A stretch of 64,000 nt of DNA from Neobacillus sp. CF12 (GTDB lineage: Bacteria > Bacillota > Bacilli > Bacillales > Cytobacillaceae). The DNA lies in the NCBI RefSeq assembly GCF_030348765.1, contig NZ_JAUCEU010000007.1:5987501-6051500 (forward strand). Reading direction: 5' to 3'. Positions 36,068-45,138 of the stretch are shown here, in pieces (the first letter of the stretch is position 1; each line of letters starts with the position of its first letter). The translations under genes were made by a program, and so were the position numbers. The notes under the pieces were generated by a model, which saw only the letters and a list, made by a program, of their open reading frames with translations, was not told the DNA's origin and made no database searches.

Positions 36068-36193
36068 ACTAACAAGATTCTGCCAATCAAATGAAAGGGG
36101 GTGATAGTAGAAGGGGAATGAAGGGTTTAGAATGTATGGTTAAATCTATGAGTTAGAAAATGGATTCGAATTTATTATATAGGAGGAAGATTA

Positions 36194-39100
36194 ATGAAGA
36201 GAAGTAAATCGCGTTTTGGTAAACCTGTTACGGCTGCTGTTTTAGCTGCTTCAATCGTTGCTGGTAATTTTAGTGGTGTAGTTGTTAAAGCTGCTCCTAA
36301 TCCTGCTATTTCAACTCAATCTTTTACAGTAGCTCCTATTTCAACTGGCACAAGTATTTATATGAACACTACACATATCACTCATGCAAAACCTACTGGT
36401 TTAGATACAACAAAGCCAGTAAAATGGACAACTTCTGATCCATATGTTGCCTATGTTGATATGGTTGGCAACGAAAAAGGTGATTTCAGCGGAAAGATTT
36501 TAGGCGTATCTGGTGGTACGGCAATCATCACTGGTTCTGGATTAGATGTAAATGGTAACACTAAAACTGTGAATATTACAGTTACTGTACTAGAGTCACA
36601 GAAAACTACAAATCTTGAAAAGGTAGTTTACTATTACAATGCAGGAGATCCGAAAATTCCGGCTGCTCTTTATACAACGAATTGGAAAACAACAAATATT
36701 CCTACTGCTCCAGAAGGAACTAAATTTCCTTCCCAAAGCTATGTTGGCTATGTAAATGGAGAAAATGGCGTAAAATGGTTAATTTCAAAAGATACTCTAA
36801 TCAAGTCAAACGATAAAATTATTCTTGGTGATGAGAAACCTCATGGAGTAATTACTGGTATCGTATCTGATGCAATTACACTCTATGATCCTAACTTGTC
36901 TTCGGCTGATCAAATTCAATACTTGCAAGGTGGAAGATATATACCTCAAACTGGTGAATCTTCAGGTTCTGGTACTAATAATAATGGTGCCGCTGCAAAA
37001 TTTAACGCCAAAGAAGTGATTACCAACATCATGCCTGATGGTAATAATGGACTTTGGATTCTTGGAGAAAAAGGAAACGCAACTCACATTGTGAGAAAGC
37101 AAATGTCCTTACAAAGTAAAGCATTACTTCAAACAGAAATTTCAAGAAACTATACAGACAGGTACGGATTCCAATCTGGTAATATGAGATTCACTACTCA
37201 AGAGGACATGATTAAAGCGCTTATGACAGCTGATAAAGATGCTGCTAGAGGAAACTATGATACAGACAATGATGGTCTTTGGACGACGATGTATGCTTCT
37301 GGTGAAATCTGGAGATACAACTACATGAAAAATACATTTGGTCCGAATGATGAAAGAACAAAAGATGCAAAAGCATCTGCTATTCGTGCAGTTGAATCAA
37401 TCGTAACACTTGGCTATATATCTGGTACGCAATTAAAAGTTACTTCTCAATACAATGTAAACGACTATGTGTACGTTGTTAACTCTTATGGTGGAAACGT
37501 AAAAACTATCGCTGAAGCAAAAGCATGGCTTACTGCTAACGAAGGAAAGCCAGTATTCGTTGATGAAAAGGGTAAATATACTTTGACTAACACAGGAAAT
37601 CCTGCTTCAGCTGGTTTCTTTGCTCGAACGTACAAAGTAGACACAAGTAACAATGGCGCTACAATTCCAGAAGCTAGGACATGGGATAATGCATGGATTC
37701 AAAAGAAGGCAGGACAAGCTGTTGATATTAATGGAAATACAGTTTGGTATAATGTCCCTGGATCTTTCAAAAATGGAACTCAAACTGATCTTAAAGCATA
37801 TGACACAGTTGCAGTACCTCCACGTTTAACAGAAATATTTGCAAACCAAAACGAAGGTTTTGATGCGGATTCAATGGATTTAGACTCAAATAAAGTTTAT
37901 TACAAAGCAACAACATCTACAGATGAATTAGTAGGTCATTATTTTACATTAGACCTAGCATATAAAGCATTCAAAGAAGATGATCCAGAACTAGCAGCGC
38001 TTATCAAAAATGATATGATTAACCATACAAATGCACTAGTTCTAAACAACTATTTCCAATTGACTGTTAATGGTGAGAACCCAGCTGAATCTCGTTTTGC
38101 TAGTGGTTCTGTTCCTGGAAATGGATTAAACGGTCCAAATGCTCCTACTAGGTGGGCAAATATGAACCCTGAATACCTTGATGGTAATAAGGATGCATGG
38201 GGAAGAGACGCAGACTATGAAGACGGTCCATTAAATGCGCAATTACAGTTACAAGCACTTGTAGTTGCAAGAGATTTGGGTACGTATACTCCTGAAGAAA
38301 AAGCAATCCTTGAAGATCAAGGCATTGATGTAATTGAACCACTTGATTTTGCAAACGAATACAAAGTAATGAATGGCGTAAAAGCATCAGAAAAAGCTAA
38401 TGAACACAATGATTTTGAAGTAAGATATCCAAAAACATATAACTCAAAATCGATGCTTGATATGACATTACAATATCTTGCAAGATACTTTGGTATTGCT
38501 GCTCATAACGGTGATGATATCGGTGTAAGTGGTGTAACTCACGAATCATACATGAACTATTCTGATGAAGAAGAAGAAGCACTAGCATACTACACATTAT
38601 CTCACCATGCTGATAAGTTTAACGGTGACGAAATCTTAGAAGGCATGAACCAATGGTGGACAAACGAAAAGAGAGAGAAAAACCCATTCATGACAACTTT
38701 CTACGCGGCTTCTCTAGGTGCATTGAAAGCTAAAGGTATTGATATCGGAAACGCACAAGTTGACCTTGCTGGTTCAGAGTGGTATATGACACGTATTCCT
38801 AACAATTTCATGAACTTTGATGTATTATCAGCAAACAGAAATGACGTAACACACGTAGCACCAAATCTTATGGTTGACCAATTAATTCCTCGTGATGAAG
38901 TTATGATGTCCAAGTACAACACAAACATTTTTGGAACGATGGATAGAAGAACGATTGACTCTGGTAACAGTTTAACAATGGAATCTTCAACTGTCATTTC
39001 AATGCCTTACTGGATCACTCAAAACCCTGAAGATGCTGCTTATGTAGAAGATTTAGGATCAGAAGTTACTGCACCAGTAAATAATGGTACAGAAAGCCTT

Positions 39101-39838
39101 GAATACCCAACTAATCTAGCATCTATGAATCCTCATGCTAAATATAATGCAGACACACATACATTTACAATTAACGTGGGTGACTCTGTAAAGCTTGATG
39201 CTAAAACAACAGGATATATTAAGAATGTGTCTTGGGCAACGAATGCTTGGGATCAAGCAGGATATATAAATGGATTACCTACACAAATCAATGCTGAAGC
39301 AGATGTATTTCAAGTGATTGACCTAAGAAATATAGCAACATACGGTGATGAAGGAAACGTAAGACCAACGGATTTAAGTGTAAATGGCGAGTACTATGGT
39401 GCTTATGCAACTGGTTTAAAACCGGGAACAGCTACCGTTACGGCGTATGTTATTGATGGATTCTTTAGAACGCCTGCTAAAATAACATACACAATCAATG
39501 TTGTTGATCCTAAGAAATCAGAAAAACCAATTGCTCCTACTAAGCTTGACAAGAATTCTTTTGCCTATCCAACATGGTTGAAAAATGCAATGGCTGATTC
39601 AAAATTAAATACAGATGGAAACAAATTTGTAGAAGTTAGTTACGAATCATCTTCACCAGACGATGTAGCTGTTGATAGTGAAACTGGAGAGGTTACGTAT
39701 AAAACAGATAAGCAAGCTTTCATCATTGCTACTGTTGTATACTCTGCAATGACAATTGATGGAGAGCCTAGATTTGAAAACGATAGCCACGTGATGACTT
39801 TTGTAAGACCTGTTTCTAAGAATTCGCATCATAAATAA
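36194..39838 (+). CDS. Large secreted protein with Ig-like and helical-toroid regions
   Basis: 1214 residues. A signal peptide (to about residue 34, VVVKAAP) predicts export without an anchor. A BIG2-like Ig domain lies at about 35-135 (VKWTTSDPYVAYVD...GGTAIITGSG) and another late in the chain (about 990-1115, KPGTATVTAYVID). The middle, about 320-900, is helical with DTDNDGLWTTMYASGEIWRYNY, a phrase I recall from uncharacterised secreted proteins with an (alpha/alpha) toroid, and may be glycan-active. No catalytic residues can be assigned. ATAGGAGG lies 8 bases before the ATG. It opens the PTS unit, suggesting release of the imported sugar. Confidence 0.7.
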   Translation: MKRSKSRFGKPVTAAVLAASIVAGNFSGVVVKAAPNPAISTQSFTVAPISTGTSIYMNTTHITHAKPTGLDTTKPVKWTTSDPYVAYVDMVGNEKGDFSGKILGVSGGTAIITGSGLDVNGNTKTVNITVTVLESQKTTNLEKVVYYYNAGDPKIPAALYTTNWKTTNIPTAPEGTKFPSQSYVGYVNGENGVKWLISKDTLIKSNDKIILGDEKPHGVITGIVSDAITLYDPNLSSADQIQYLQGGRYIPQTGESSGSGTNNNGAAAKFNAKEVITNIMPDGNNGLWILGEKGNATHIVRKQMSLQSKALLQTEISRNYTDRYGFQSGNMRFTTQEDMIKALMTADKDAARGNYDTDNDGLWTTMYASGEIWRYNYMKNTFGPNDERTKDAKASAIRAVESIVTLGYISGTQLKVTSQYNVNDYVYVVNSYGGNVKTIAEAKAWLTANEGKPVFVDEKGKYTLTNTGNPASAGFFARTYKVDTSNNGATIPEARTWDNAWIQKKAGQAVDINGNTVWYNVPGSFKNGTQTDLKAYDTVAVPPRLTEIFANQNEGFDADSMDLDSNKVYYKATTSTDELVGHYFTLDLAYKAFKEDDPELAALIKNDMINHTNALVLNNYFQLTVNGENPAESRFASGSVPGNGLNGPNAPTRWANMNPEYLDGNKDAWGRDADYEDGPLNAQLQLQALVVARDLGTYTPEEKAILEDQGIDVIEPLDFANEYKVMNGVKASEKANEHNDFEVRYPKTYNSKSMLDMTLQYLARYFGIAAHNGDDIGVSGVTHESYMNYSDEEEEALAYYTLSHHADKFNGDEILEGMNQWWTNEKREKNPFMTTFYAASLGALKAKGIDIGNAQVDLAGSEWYMTRIPNNFMNFDVLSANRNDVTHVAPNLMVDQLIPRDEVMMSKYNTNIFGTMDRRTIDSGNSLTMESSTVISMPYWITQNPEDAAYVEDLGSEVTAPVNNGTESLEYPTNLASMNPHAKYNADTHTFTINVGDSVKLDAKTTGYIKNVSWATNAWDQAGYINGLPTQINAEADVFQVIDLRNIATYGDEGNVRPTDLSVNGEYYGAYATGLKPGTATVTAYVIDGFFRTPAKITYTINVVDPKKSEKPIAPTKLDKNSFAYPTWLKNAMADSKLNTDGNKFVEVSYESSSPDDVAVDSETGEVTYKTDKQAFIIATVVYSAMTIDGEPRFENDSHVMTFVRPVSKNSHHK

Positions 39839-39927
39839 TATTAATGTAAACAGTATCTGCGTAACTATACTATTTGCCAAAGCTCATTAATATTATCCCT
39901 TATTTAAATTAAATAAATTTTTTTAAA

Positions 39928-39969
39928 AGGATCTTGGTATAAGGGGAATTTCTGATTTACCAAGATCCT
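39928..39969 (+). promoter_or_regulatory. Intercistronic hairpin without T-run (before IIC)
   Basis: AGGATCTTGGTA and TACCAAGATCCT form a perfect 12-bp stem with an 18-base loop, 24 bases ahead of the IIC start. With no T-run it is more likely an RNA stabiliser or processing site than a terminator. Confidence 0.6.
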
Positions 39970-39993
39970 AATCCTTTTAGGAGTGATAATTCA

Positions 39994-41331
39994 ATGAAAA
40001 GTAATTTTTTTGAAGAGAAATTTTTACCAATTGCTTCGAAAATAGGTAATCAAAGACATTTGCTTGCCTTACGTGACGGTATTATGTTTGCAATGCCTCT
40101 TATGATAATTGGTTCGTTTTTCATTATCGTAGCTTGGTTAGAAGCAGAATGGTATCAAAACTTCATGGCAAAAACCTTTGGTGACAATTGGAATGCTTTT
40201 GGAGACATCGTTTATAACGGTACAATGGGTATCATCGCATTAATTGCTGTATTTGGTGTAGCATTTTCACTAGCAGGCAGTTATAAAGTCGATGGAAAGA
40301 ATATTGATGGTGTTCCAGCTGGTGTTTTAGCATTAGCAGGATATTTAATTGTTAACATTATGAGCACTTTCACGGTTGATGAAGAAAGCGTATCCGCTTG
40401 GTCACCTGATATTTTTAGTGCACAGTATTTGTTTGTTGGATTAATTGTTGCCATTATTACCGCTGAAATTTATCGTTTCTTCTTACAGAAGAAGATAGTC
40501 ATTACGTTACCAGATACTGTACCACCAACCGTTTCACGTTCCTTTACAGCACTTATTCCTGGTTTGGTTATTATTATTTTCTTCTTATTTATTAGATTTA
40601 TATTTGCGCAAACTAGTTGGGAAACTTTTGCAACTTTTATACAGGTCGTTGTCACACAACCATTTACGATCTTAGGTTCAACCTACATTGGTACGCTTAT
40701 CGCAAGTTTAATGGAACATCTCTTATGGAGTTTTGGAATCCATGGTTCATCCATCATCACTTCTGTTATGGAACCTATTTGGATTACAAATGCAGATGCA
40801 AACTTAGCAGCAGTAAAAGAGGGTGCAAAGACACTGCCGCATATCATTACGTATACATTCTATGAGAATGGTATCTGGATGGGTGGATCAGGTGCTACGT
40901 TACCAGTTGCTATCTATATGATGTTTTTAGCAAAATCAAATCTTCTAAAGAAGGTTGGACGTTTGGCGATTGGACCTTCCATTTTTAATGTCAACGAACC
41001 AATTATGTTTGGAGTTCCGGTTGTCTTAAACCCATTCTTAATGATTCCTTTCATGCTGGCACCAGTAGCAGTATTAACCGTTACTTATTTTGGTACGTCA
41101 ATGGGAATTTTCCCACAAACGACTGGTACGATTATTCCATGGACAACACCATATTTCATCAGTGGTTATCTTATGACTGGCGGTAAAATTATGGGTGTAG
41201 TCATGCAATTGGTTGCTTTTGCAGTTGCCTCTACAATTTGGTTCCCATTCATTAAGATGTGGGATAAGAAAAACTTAGAAATGGAGAAAGCTAATAATAT
41301 TATAGATTCCAAAGGAAATCTTAATTTTTAG
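39994..41331 (+). CDS. PTS sugar transporter EIIC, lactose/cellobiose family
   Basis: A 445-residue membrane permease subunit: N-terminal FFEEKFLPIASKIGNQRHLLALRDGI, about ten hydrophobic segments, and the substrate-site signature FNVNEPIMFGVPVVLNP typical of CelB/LicC/ChbC. It would import a beta-linked disaccharide or amino-sugar disaccharide with phosphorylation. AGGAGTG precedes the ATG. IIB and IIA are separate downstream genes, interrupted by an RDD gene. The sugar cannot be read from the sequence. Confidence 0.93.
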   Translation: MKSNFFEEKFLPIASKIGNQRHLLALRDGIMFAMPLMIIGSFFIIVAWLEAEWYQNFMAKTFGDNWNAFGDIVYNGTMGIIALIAVFGVAFSLAGSYKVDGKNIDGVPAGVLALAGYLIVNIMSTFTVDEESVSAWSPDIFSAQYLFVGLIVAIITAEIYRFFLQKKIVITLPDTVPPTVSRSFTALIPGLVIIIFFLFIRFIFAQTSWETFATFIQVVVTQPFTILGSTYIGTLIASLMEHLLWSFGIHGSSIITSVMEPIWITNADANLAAVKEGAKTLPHIITYTFYENGIWMGGSGATLPVAIYMMFLAKSNLLKKVGRLAIGPSIFNVNEPIMFGVPVVLNPFLMIPFMLAPVAVLTVTYFGTSMGIFPQTTGTIIPWTTPYFISGYLMTGGKIMGVVMQLVAFAVASTIWFPFIKMWDKKNLEMEKANNIIDSKGNLNF

Positions 41332-41343
41332 CGAATACTTACT

Positions 41344-41880
41344 ATGGACATGAAAAAGAAAATATTTACTCAGATTCGATTAAAAAGAATAGCTGCTTTT
41401 GCCCTAGATGCGGTGATTGTCTCAATCCTACTTTCAATTGTTTATCGAATAACAGGTTTTGCAAACTTTCCTGGAGTCTTAACAAAGATGATTGAAATTC
41501 AAAAAACAATGAGTGAAGCAGCTAGTCAAGAGGCTACTGTACAGGTAATGGCTCTTTTTAATGAAGCTTTTCTCCAATCGCTTCTAATCTGGTTTTGTTA
41601 TGATGTCTTAACAACCTTATTATTAAGAGGTTCTACAATTGGGAAGATGATTTTTCGATTGAAACTAACACATATCAATAACAAAAATGGTAAGCTTGCT
41701 TATGGATTATTAGTGATTGTTAGAAGTTTCTTTAAATTTTTATCGATGTTTCTTTTTCAGGGCCTTCCATTTTTGATATCCGTTATAAGCATATTTGCTA
41801 ATCCAAACTCATTAGCTGCACACGATCGATTAGCTCGATTAGTCGTAGTCAATAAGAACGACGTTACTAGCTTAGAATAG
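41344..41880 (+). CDS. RDD family membrane protein
   Basis: 178 residues. Seen: the RDD signature IRLKRIAAFALDAVIVSILL at the N-terminus, a central segment SLLIWFCYDVLTTLLLRGSTIGKMIFRLKL and a late AAHDRLARLVVV. Three or more membrane helices. No clear ribosome site precedes ATG 41344, and it is 12 bases after the IIC stop, so translation may be coupled. RDD proteins have no settled function; their presence inside a PTS operon is unusual. Confidence 0.85.
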   Translation: MDMKKKIFTQIRLKRIAAFALDAVIVSILLSIVYRITGFANFPGVLTKMIEIQKTMSEAASQEATVQVMALFNEAFLQSLLIWFCYDVLTTLLLRGSTIGKMIFRLKLTHINNKNGKLAYGLLVIVRSFFKFLSMFLFQGLPFLISVISIFANPNSLAAHDRLARLVVVNKNDVTSLE

Positions 41881-41894
41881 AAGGGGAAAAAATA

Positions 41895-42203
41895 ATGAAT
41901 ATTTTACTTTGTTGTGCTGCCGGCATGTCTACAAGTCTAATCGTTACAAAAATGGAAAAAGCTGCTGCGTCAAAAGGGATTTCAGCACATATTTGGGCAG
42001 TTTCTGAATCAGTTGTTCGCTCAGAAGTCGAAGAGGCTGATGTATTATTGTTAGGACCACAAGTACGTTTTCTTTTGAACGAAATGAAAAACATCTGTGG
42101 GGAGAAAAACATTCCAGTTGAAGTTATTGATATGATGAATTATGGCATGTGTGATGGTGAAGCTATTCTCGAGCAAGCAATAAAACTAATAGAAAATAAG
42201 TAG
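41895..42203 (+). CDS. PTS EIIB, lactose/cellobiose family
   Basis: A 102-residue cytosolic phosphocarrier. The active-site loop LLCCAAGMSTSLIV carries the phospho-cysteine (Cys7, with an extra Cys6), followed by EADVLLLGPQVRFLLNEM. AAGGGGAAAA precedes the ATG. It passes phosphate from IIA to the imported sugar. A 235-base gap with a strong hairpin separates it from the IIA gene. Confidence 0.94.
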   Translation: MNILLCCAAGMSTSLIVTKMEKAAASKGISAHIWAVSESVVRSEVEEADVLLLGPQVRFLLNEMKNICGEKNIPVEVIDMMNYGMCDGEAILEQAIKLIENK

Positions 42204-42233
42204 ATACAGATCAAAAGAAGTGTCTCTTCTTAT

Positions 42234-42279
42234 ATAATGCCTTTTGAAAGCAAATGACTTTGAGTTCAAAAGGCATTAT
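42234..42279 (+). promoter_or_regulatory. Intercistronic 15-bp perfect hairpin (IIB-IIA)
   Basis: ATAATGCCTTTTGAA (42234-42248) is perfectly complementary to TTCAAAAGGCATTAT (42265-42279), with a 16-base loop. The following bases (GAATGACATG, then an A-run) are not a terminator tail. It may be a processing or stabilising structure, or attenuate IIA-GH4 expression. Confidence 0.7.
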
Positions 42280-42438
42280 GAATGACATGAAAAAAAAACA
42301 TTATAATATAAAAAATTTTAAGTTTGAAAATTTTATAGAATACAAGAATACCCAAAGGGGTTTTTAACATAGAAAATTTGTGGTCATAAGCTTACAGAGT
42401 TTCAAAATTTCTCTTGAAAGAGGAAGGAGGTCAGTTTT

Positions 42439-42750
42439 ATGGTAAAACATGAAACAGAAATTTTTACATTGATTTTACATGGTGGAAATGGTCGAAGTGC
42501 AGCAATGGAAGCCATTCATGCAGCAAAAGAACAGAATATGGATTTAGCACGCAAGAAATTAAAAGAAGCAAGTGATTCTTTAAATGAGGCACATCATATT
42601 CAAACATCGCTCATTCAATCAGAGATTGGTGGAACACCAACAGAAATTTCACTTTTAATGATTCATGCCCAAGATCACCTGATGAATGCGATGACCGTAA
42701 AAGACTTGGCAAAAGAGTTCGTTGACTTGTATGAAAGGGGCCTTAAGTAA
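42439..42750 (+). CDS. PTS EIIA, lactose/cellobiose family
   Basis: A 103-residue three-helix phosphocarrier: LILHGGNGRSAAMEAIHAAKE in helix 1 and the active-site motif MIHAQDHLMNAM near residue 76. It accepts phosphate from HPr and gives it to IIB. GAAGGAGG precedes the ATG. The stop shares a base with the next start (TAATG), so it is coupled to the GH4 gene. Confidence 0.94.
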   Translation: MVKHETEIFTLILHGGNGRSAAMEAIHAAKEQNMDLARKKLKEASDSLNEAHHIQTSLIQSEIGGTPTEISLLMIHAQDHLMNAMTVKDLAKEFVDLYERGLK

Positions 42751-44069
42751 TGTCAAAGAAATTTAAAGTTGTGACAATTGGTGGGGGCTCTAGTTATACG
42801 CCGGAACTAGTTGAAGGCATTATTAAGCGTTATGAAAAAATACCAGTTACAGAACTTTGGCTTGTTGATATCGAAGCAGGTCGCAAAAAATTAGAAACAG
42901 TTGGTGCGCTAGCAAAGCGTATGGTCAAAAAAGCTGGGGTTCCAATTGAGATTCACCTTTCGTATGATCGTCGTGAGGCTTTGAAAGATGCTGATTTCGT
43001 TACGACACAACTTCGTGTTGGGCAATTGGCTGCACGTGCACTTGATGAAAGAATTCCATTAAAACATGGTGTTATCGGGCAAGAAACCAATGGTGCAGGT
43101 GGTTTGTTTAAAGCGCTCCGTACGATTCCAGTAATTTTAGATATTTGTAAGGAAGTTGAAGAGCTTTGTCCAAATGCGTGGGTACTTAACTTTACAAACC
43201 CTGCAGGTATGGTGACAGAGGCAGCATTAAGATATTCAAATATTAAGAAATTTATTGGCCTTTGTAATATTCCGATTGGAATGGAAATGGGTATTGCAAA
43301 TCTATTAAATGTGGATCACTCTCGTGTTCGGATTGATTTTGCTGGTCTTAATCATATGGTTTTTGGATTAGAGGTTTATCTAGATGGAGTGAGTGTAAAA
43401 GATAAAGTTCTTGAAATGATCATGGACCCTGCAAATGCAAGTTTTGTAAAAAATATTGACGCAGAGGAGTGGGCACCTGAATTCCTCAAAGGTATCAATG
43501 TCATCCCATGCTCATACCATCACTACTACTATAAAACATCTGAGATGTTGGCAAGAGAATTGAAAGAATTTGAGTCTAGTGAAACACGTGCAGAAGTCGT
43601 ACAACGGATTGAAGCATCTCTATTTGAAAAATATAAAGATGAAACGCTAGATGTAAAACCACCTGAGTTAGAAAAACGTGGCGGGGCATACTACTCCGAT
43701 GCGGCGTGTCGTTTGATCTCATCGATTTACAATGATACGCGAGATATTCAACCATTGAATACAATGAACAAAGGGGCAATTTCAGGCCTGCCATATAACA
43801 GTGCTGTTGAAGTTAGCTGTGTCATTACAAAGGATGGTCCAGTACCATTAACGATGGGAGAAATGCCAGTTCCAGTTCGAGGATTGATACAAACGATTAA
43901 ATCTTTTGAACAGATGGCAATTGAGGCTGCGGTAGAAGGAAGTCGTGAAAAAGCAATCGTTGCATTGACGATCAATCCGCTTGTTGCAAACGATAAAATG
44001 GCTATAGCGATTGTAGACGAAATGCTAGAGGCACACAAAGCATATTTACCAAGGTTTTTTAAAAAATAG
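42750..44069 (+). CDS. GH4 6-phospho-glycosidase (LicH/CelF-like)
   Basis: 439 residues. NAD- and metal-dependent hydrolase of glycoside hydrolase family 4, which acts on phosphorylated beta- (or alpha-) glycosides. Seen: Rossmann motif IGGGSSYTPELVEGI, GQETNGAGGLFKALRTIPV, VLNFTNPAGMVTEA, the metal-site Cys in GLCNIPIGME, and GLNHMVFGLEV. By closeness to a cellobiose-type PTS, a 6-phospho-beta-glucosidase or related amino-sugar activity is expected. It shares a base with IIA and ends the operon before a strong terminator. Confidence 0.93.
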   Translation: MSKKFKVVTIGGGSSYTPELVEGIIKRYEKIPVTELWLVDIEAGRKKLETVGALAKRMVKKAGVPIEIHLSYDRREALKDADFVTTQLRVGQLAARALDERIPLKHGVIGQETNGAGGLFKALRTIPVILDICKEVEELCPNAWVLNFTNPAGMVTEAALRYSNIKKFIGLCNIPIGMEMGIANLLNVDHSRVRIDFAGLNHMVFGLEVYLDGVSVKDKVLEMIMDPANASFVKNIDAEEWAPEFLKGINVIPCSYHHYYYKTSEMLARELKEFESSETRAEVVQRIEASLFEKYKDETLDVKPPELEKRGGAYYSDAACRLISSIYNDTRDIQPLNTMNKGAISGLPYNSAVEVSCVITKDGPVPLTMGEMPVPVRGLIQTIKSFEQMAIEAAVEGSREKAIVALTINPLVANDKMAIAIVDEMLEAHKAYLPRFFKK

Positions 44070-44149
44070 CCAATCTGATTGTCAGGTATTTTATCTGATT
44101 TCTTGATAATAGAAAAAAGTCGTATACACTTAAAGCAACGTTGATACAT

Positions 44150-44184
44150 AAAACCCACCGGATCATTATTCGGTGGGTTTTGTT
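44150..44184 (+). terminator. Terminator of the PTS operon
   Basis: AAACCCACCG pairs with CGGTGGGTTT, with A-run and T-rich flanks. The 44070-44352 gap otherwise shows no gene. Confidence 0.88.
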
Positions 44185-44352
44185 GATGATCAATAAAGTT
44201 ATTTAAGAGAGCTTTATCATTGAACAATCGATCAATTCGAATGTAATAAGTTCTATAAGCATTTTAAAAATCAAAATTAAAAAATAGAGGAATTAGGTAG
44301 CCTCTGTTTTTAGTGCTCTATCAAATTATCGAACTAAGGCTGGGTATAAATA

Positions 44353-45138
44353 TTACTTAGCCCCAAGTCCTCCATCAATACCTAATATATTTCCATTACA
44401 ATAATCAGAGGATGCCGAAGCAAAATAAATGACAGCTCCAGCTATATCACTATCTCTGCCTAATCTCCTTGAAGGAGTCTTAGTACCTTCCCCGCCCAAT
44501 CTATTTGCAAGTGTACCTTCTACTTGTGGATCATTCATTCCAGTAGTCATGATTCCAGGTGCGATAGCATTCACAGTCAGTCCATGACGAGCCCACTTGA
44601 CTGCAAGGTCCTTCGTTAACGTGTTGACTGCACCTTTACTTGCTGCATATCCTACAGAGTCTACTACTTCTGGGTCTGTACCCCTAGTTGCGACAGTTGA
44701 AGAAACGTTAATGATTTTTCCGTATTTATTTTCAATCATATGTCTTCCAACAGCCTGACACATTAAGAATGTACCTGTCAAATTTGTATCAATCATAACT
44801 TGCCATTCTTTAACAGGCATCTCCGTCGCTGGGATTTCATAAGCTACTCCGCTAGCGTTGACTAAAATTTCGATCTTGCCAAATTGAGAAATTACTTTCT
44901 CTACAGCTTGTCCAACAGATTCAGGATCTGTTACATCCAATGCAAGGGCAAATGCTTGTCCACCTAACGTTTCAATTTCTTTTACAACGTTCTCGCAAAC
45001 TTCTAAACGACGTGAACCTACTACAACGGTAGCACCAGCTTTTGCAAGTGCAATTGCCATTTGACGGCCTAACCCGCTCCCGCCCCCAGGTACGATTGCT
45101 GTCTTCCCTGTTAAATCAAAAAATTGGTTCAATGACAT
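44353..45138 (-). CDS. SDR family oxidoreductase
   Basis: A 261-residue NAD(P)-dependent short-chain dehydrogenase. Seen: cofactor motif GGGSGLGRQMA (the usual TG is PG), DVTD, the NASG block, catalytic Ser in VSSTVATRG, YAASKGAV (Tyr-x3-Lys) and the C-terminal GNILGIDGG. It resembles gluconate 5-dehydrogenase/3-oxoacyl reductase-like members; the substrate is unknown. ATG 45138 has AGGAGG 8 bases upstream; the frame is open 22 codons further but without a ribosome site. It is transcribed toward the PTS operon's terminator. Confidence 0.9.
   Translation of the reverse strand: MSLNQFFDLTGKTAIVPGGGSGLGRQMAIALAKAGATVVVGSRRLEVCENVVKEIETLGGQAFALALDVTDPESVGQAVEKVISQFGKIEILVNASGVAYEIPATEMPVKEWQVMIDTNLTGTFLMCQAVGRHMIENKYGKIINVSSTVATRGTDPEVVDSVGYAASKGAVNTLTKDLAVKWARHGLTVNAIAPGIMTTGMNDPQVEGTLANRLGGEGTKTPSRRLGRDSDIAGAVIYFASASSDYCNGNILGIDGGLGAK

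Noticed and set aside
38148..38997. Minus-strand open frames inside the large secreted protein gene
   Set aside because: They are shadows of the plus-strand coding sequence without start signals.
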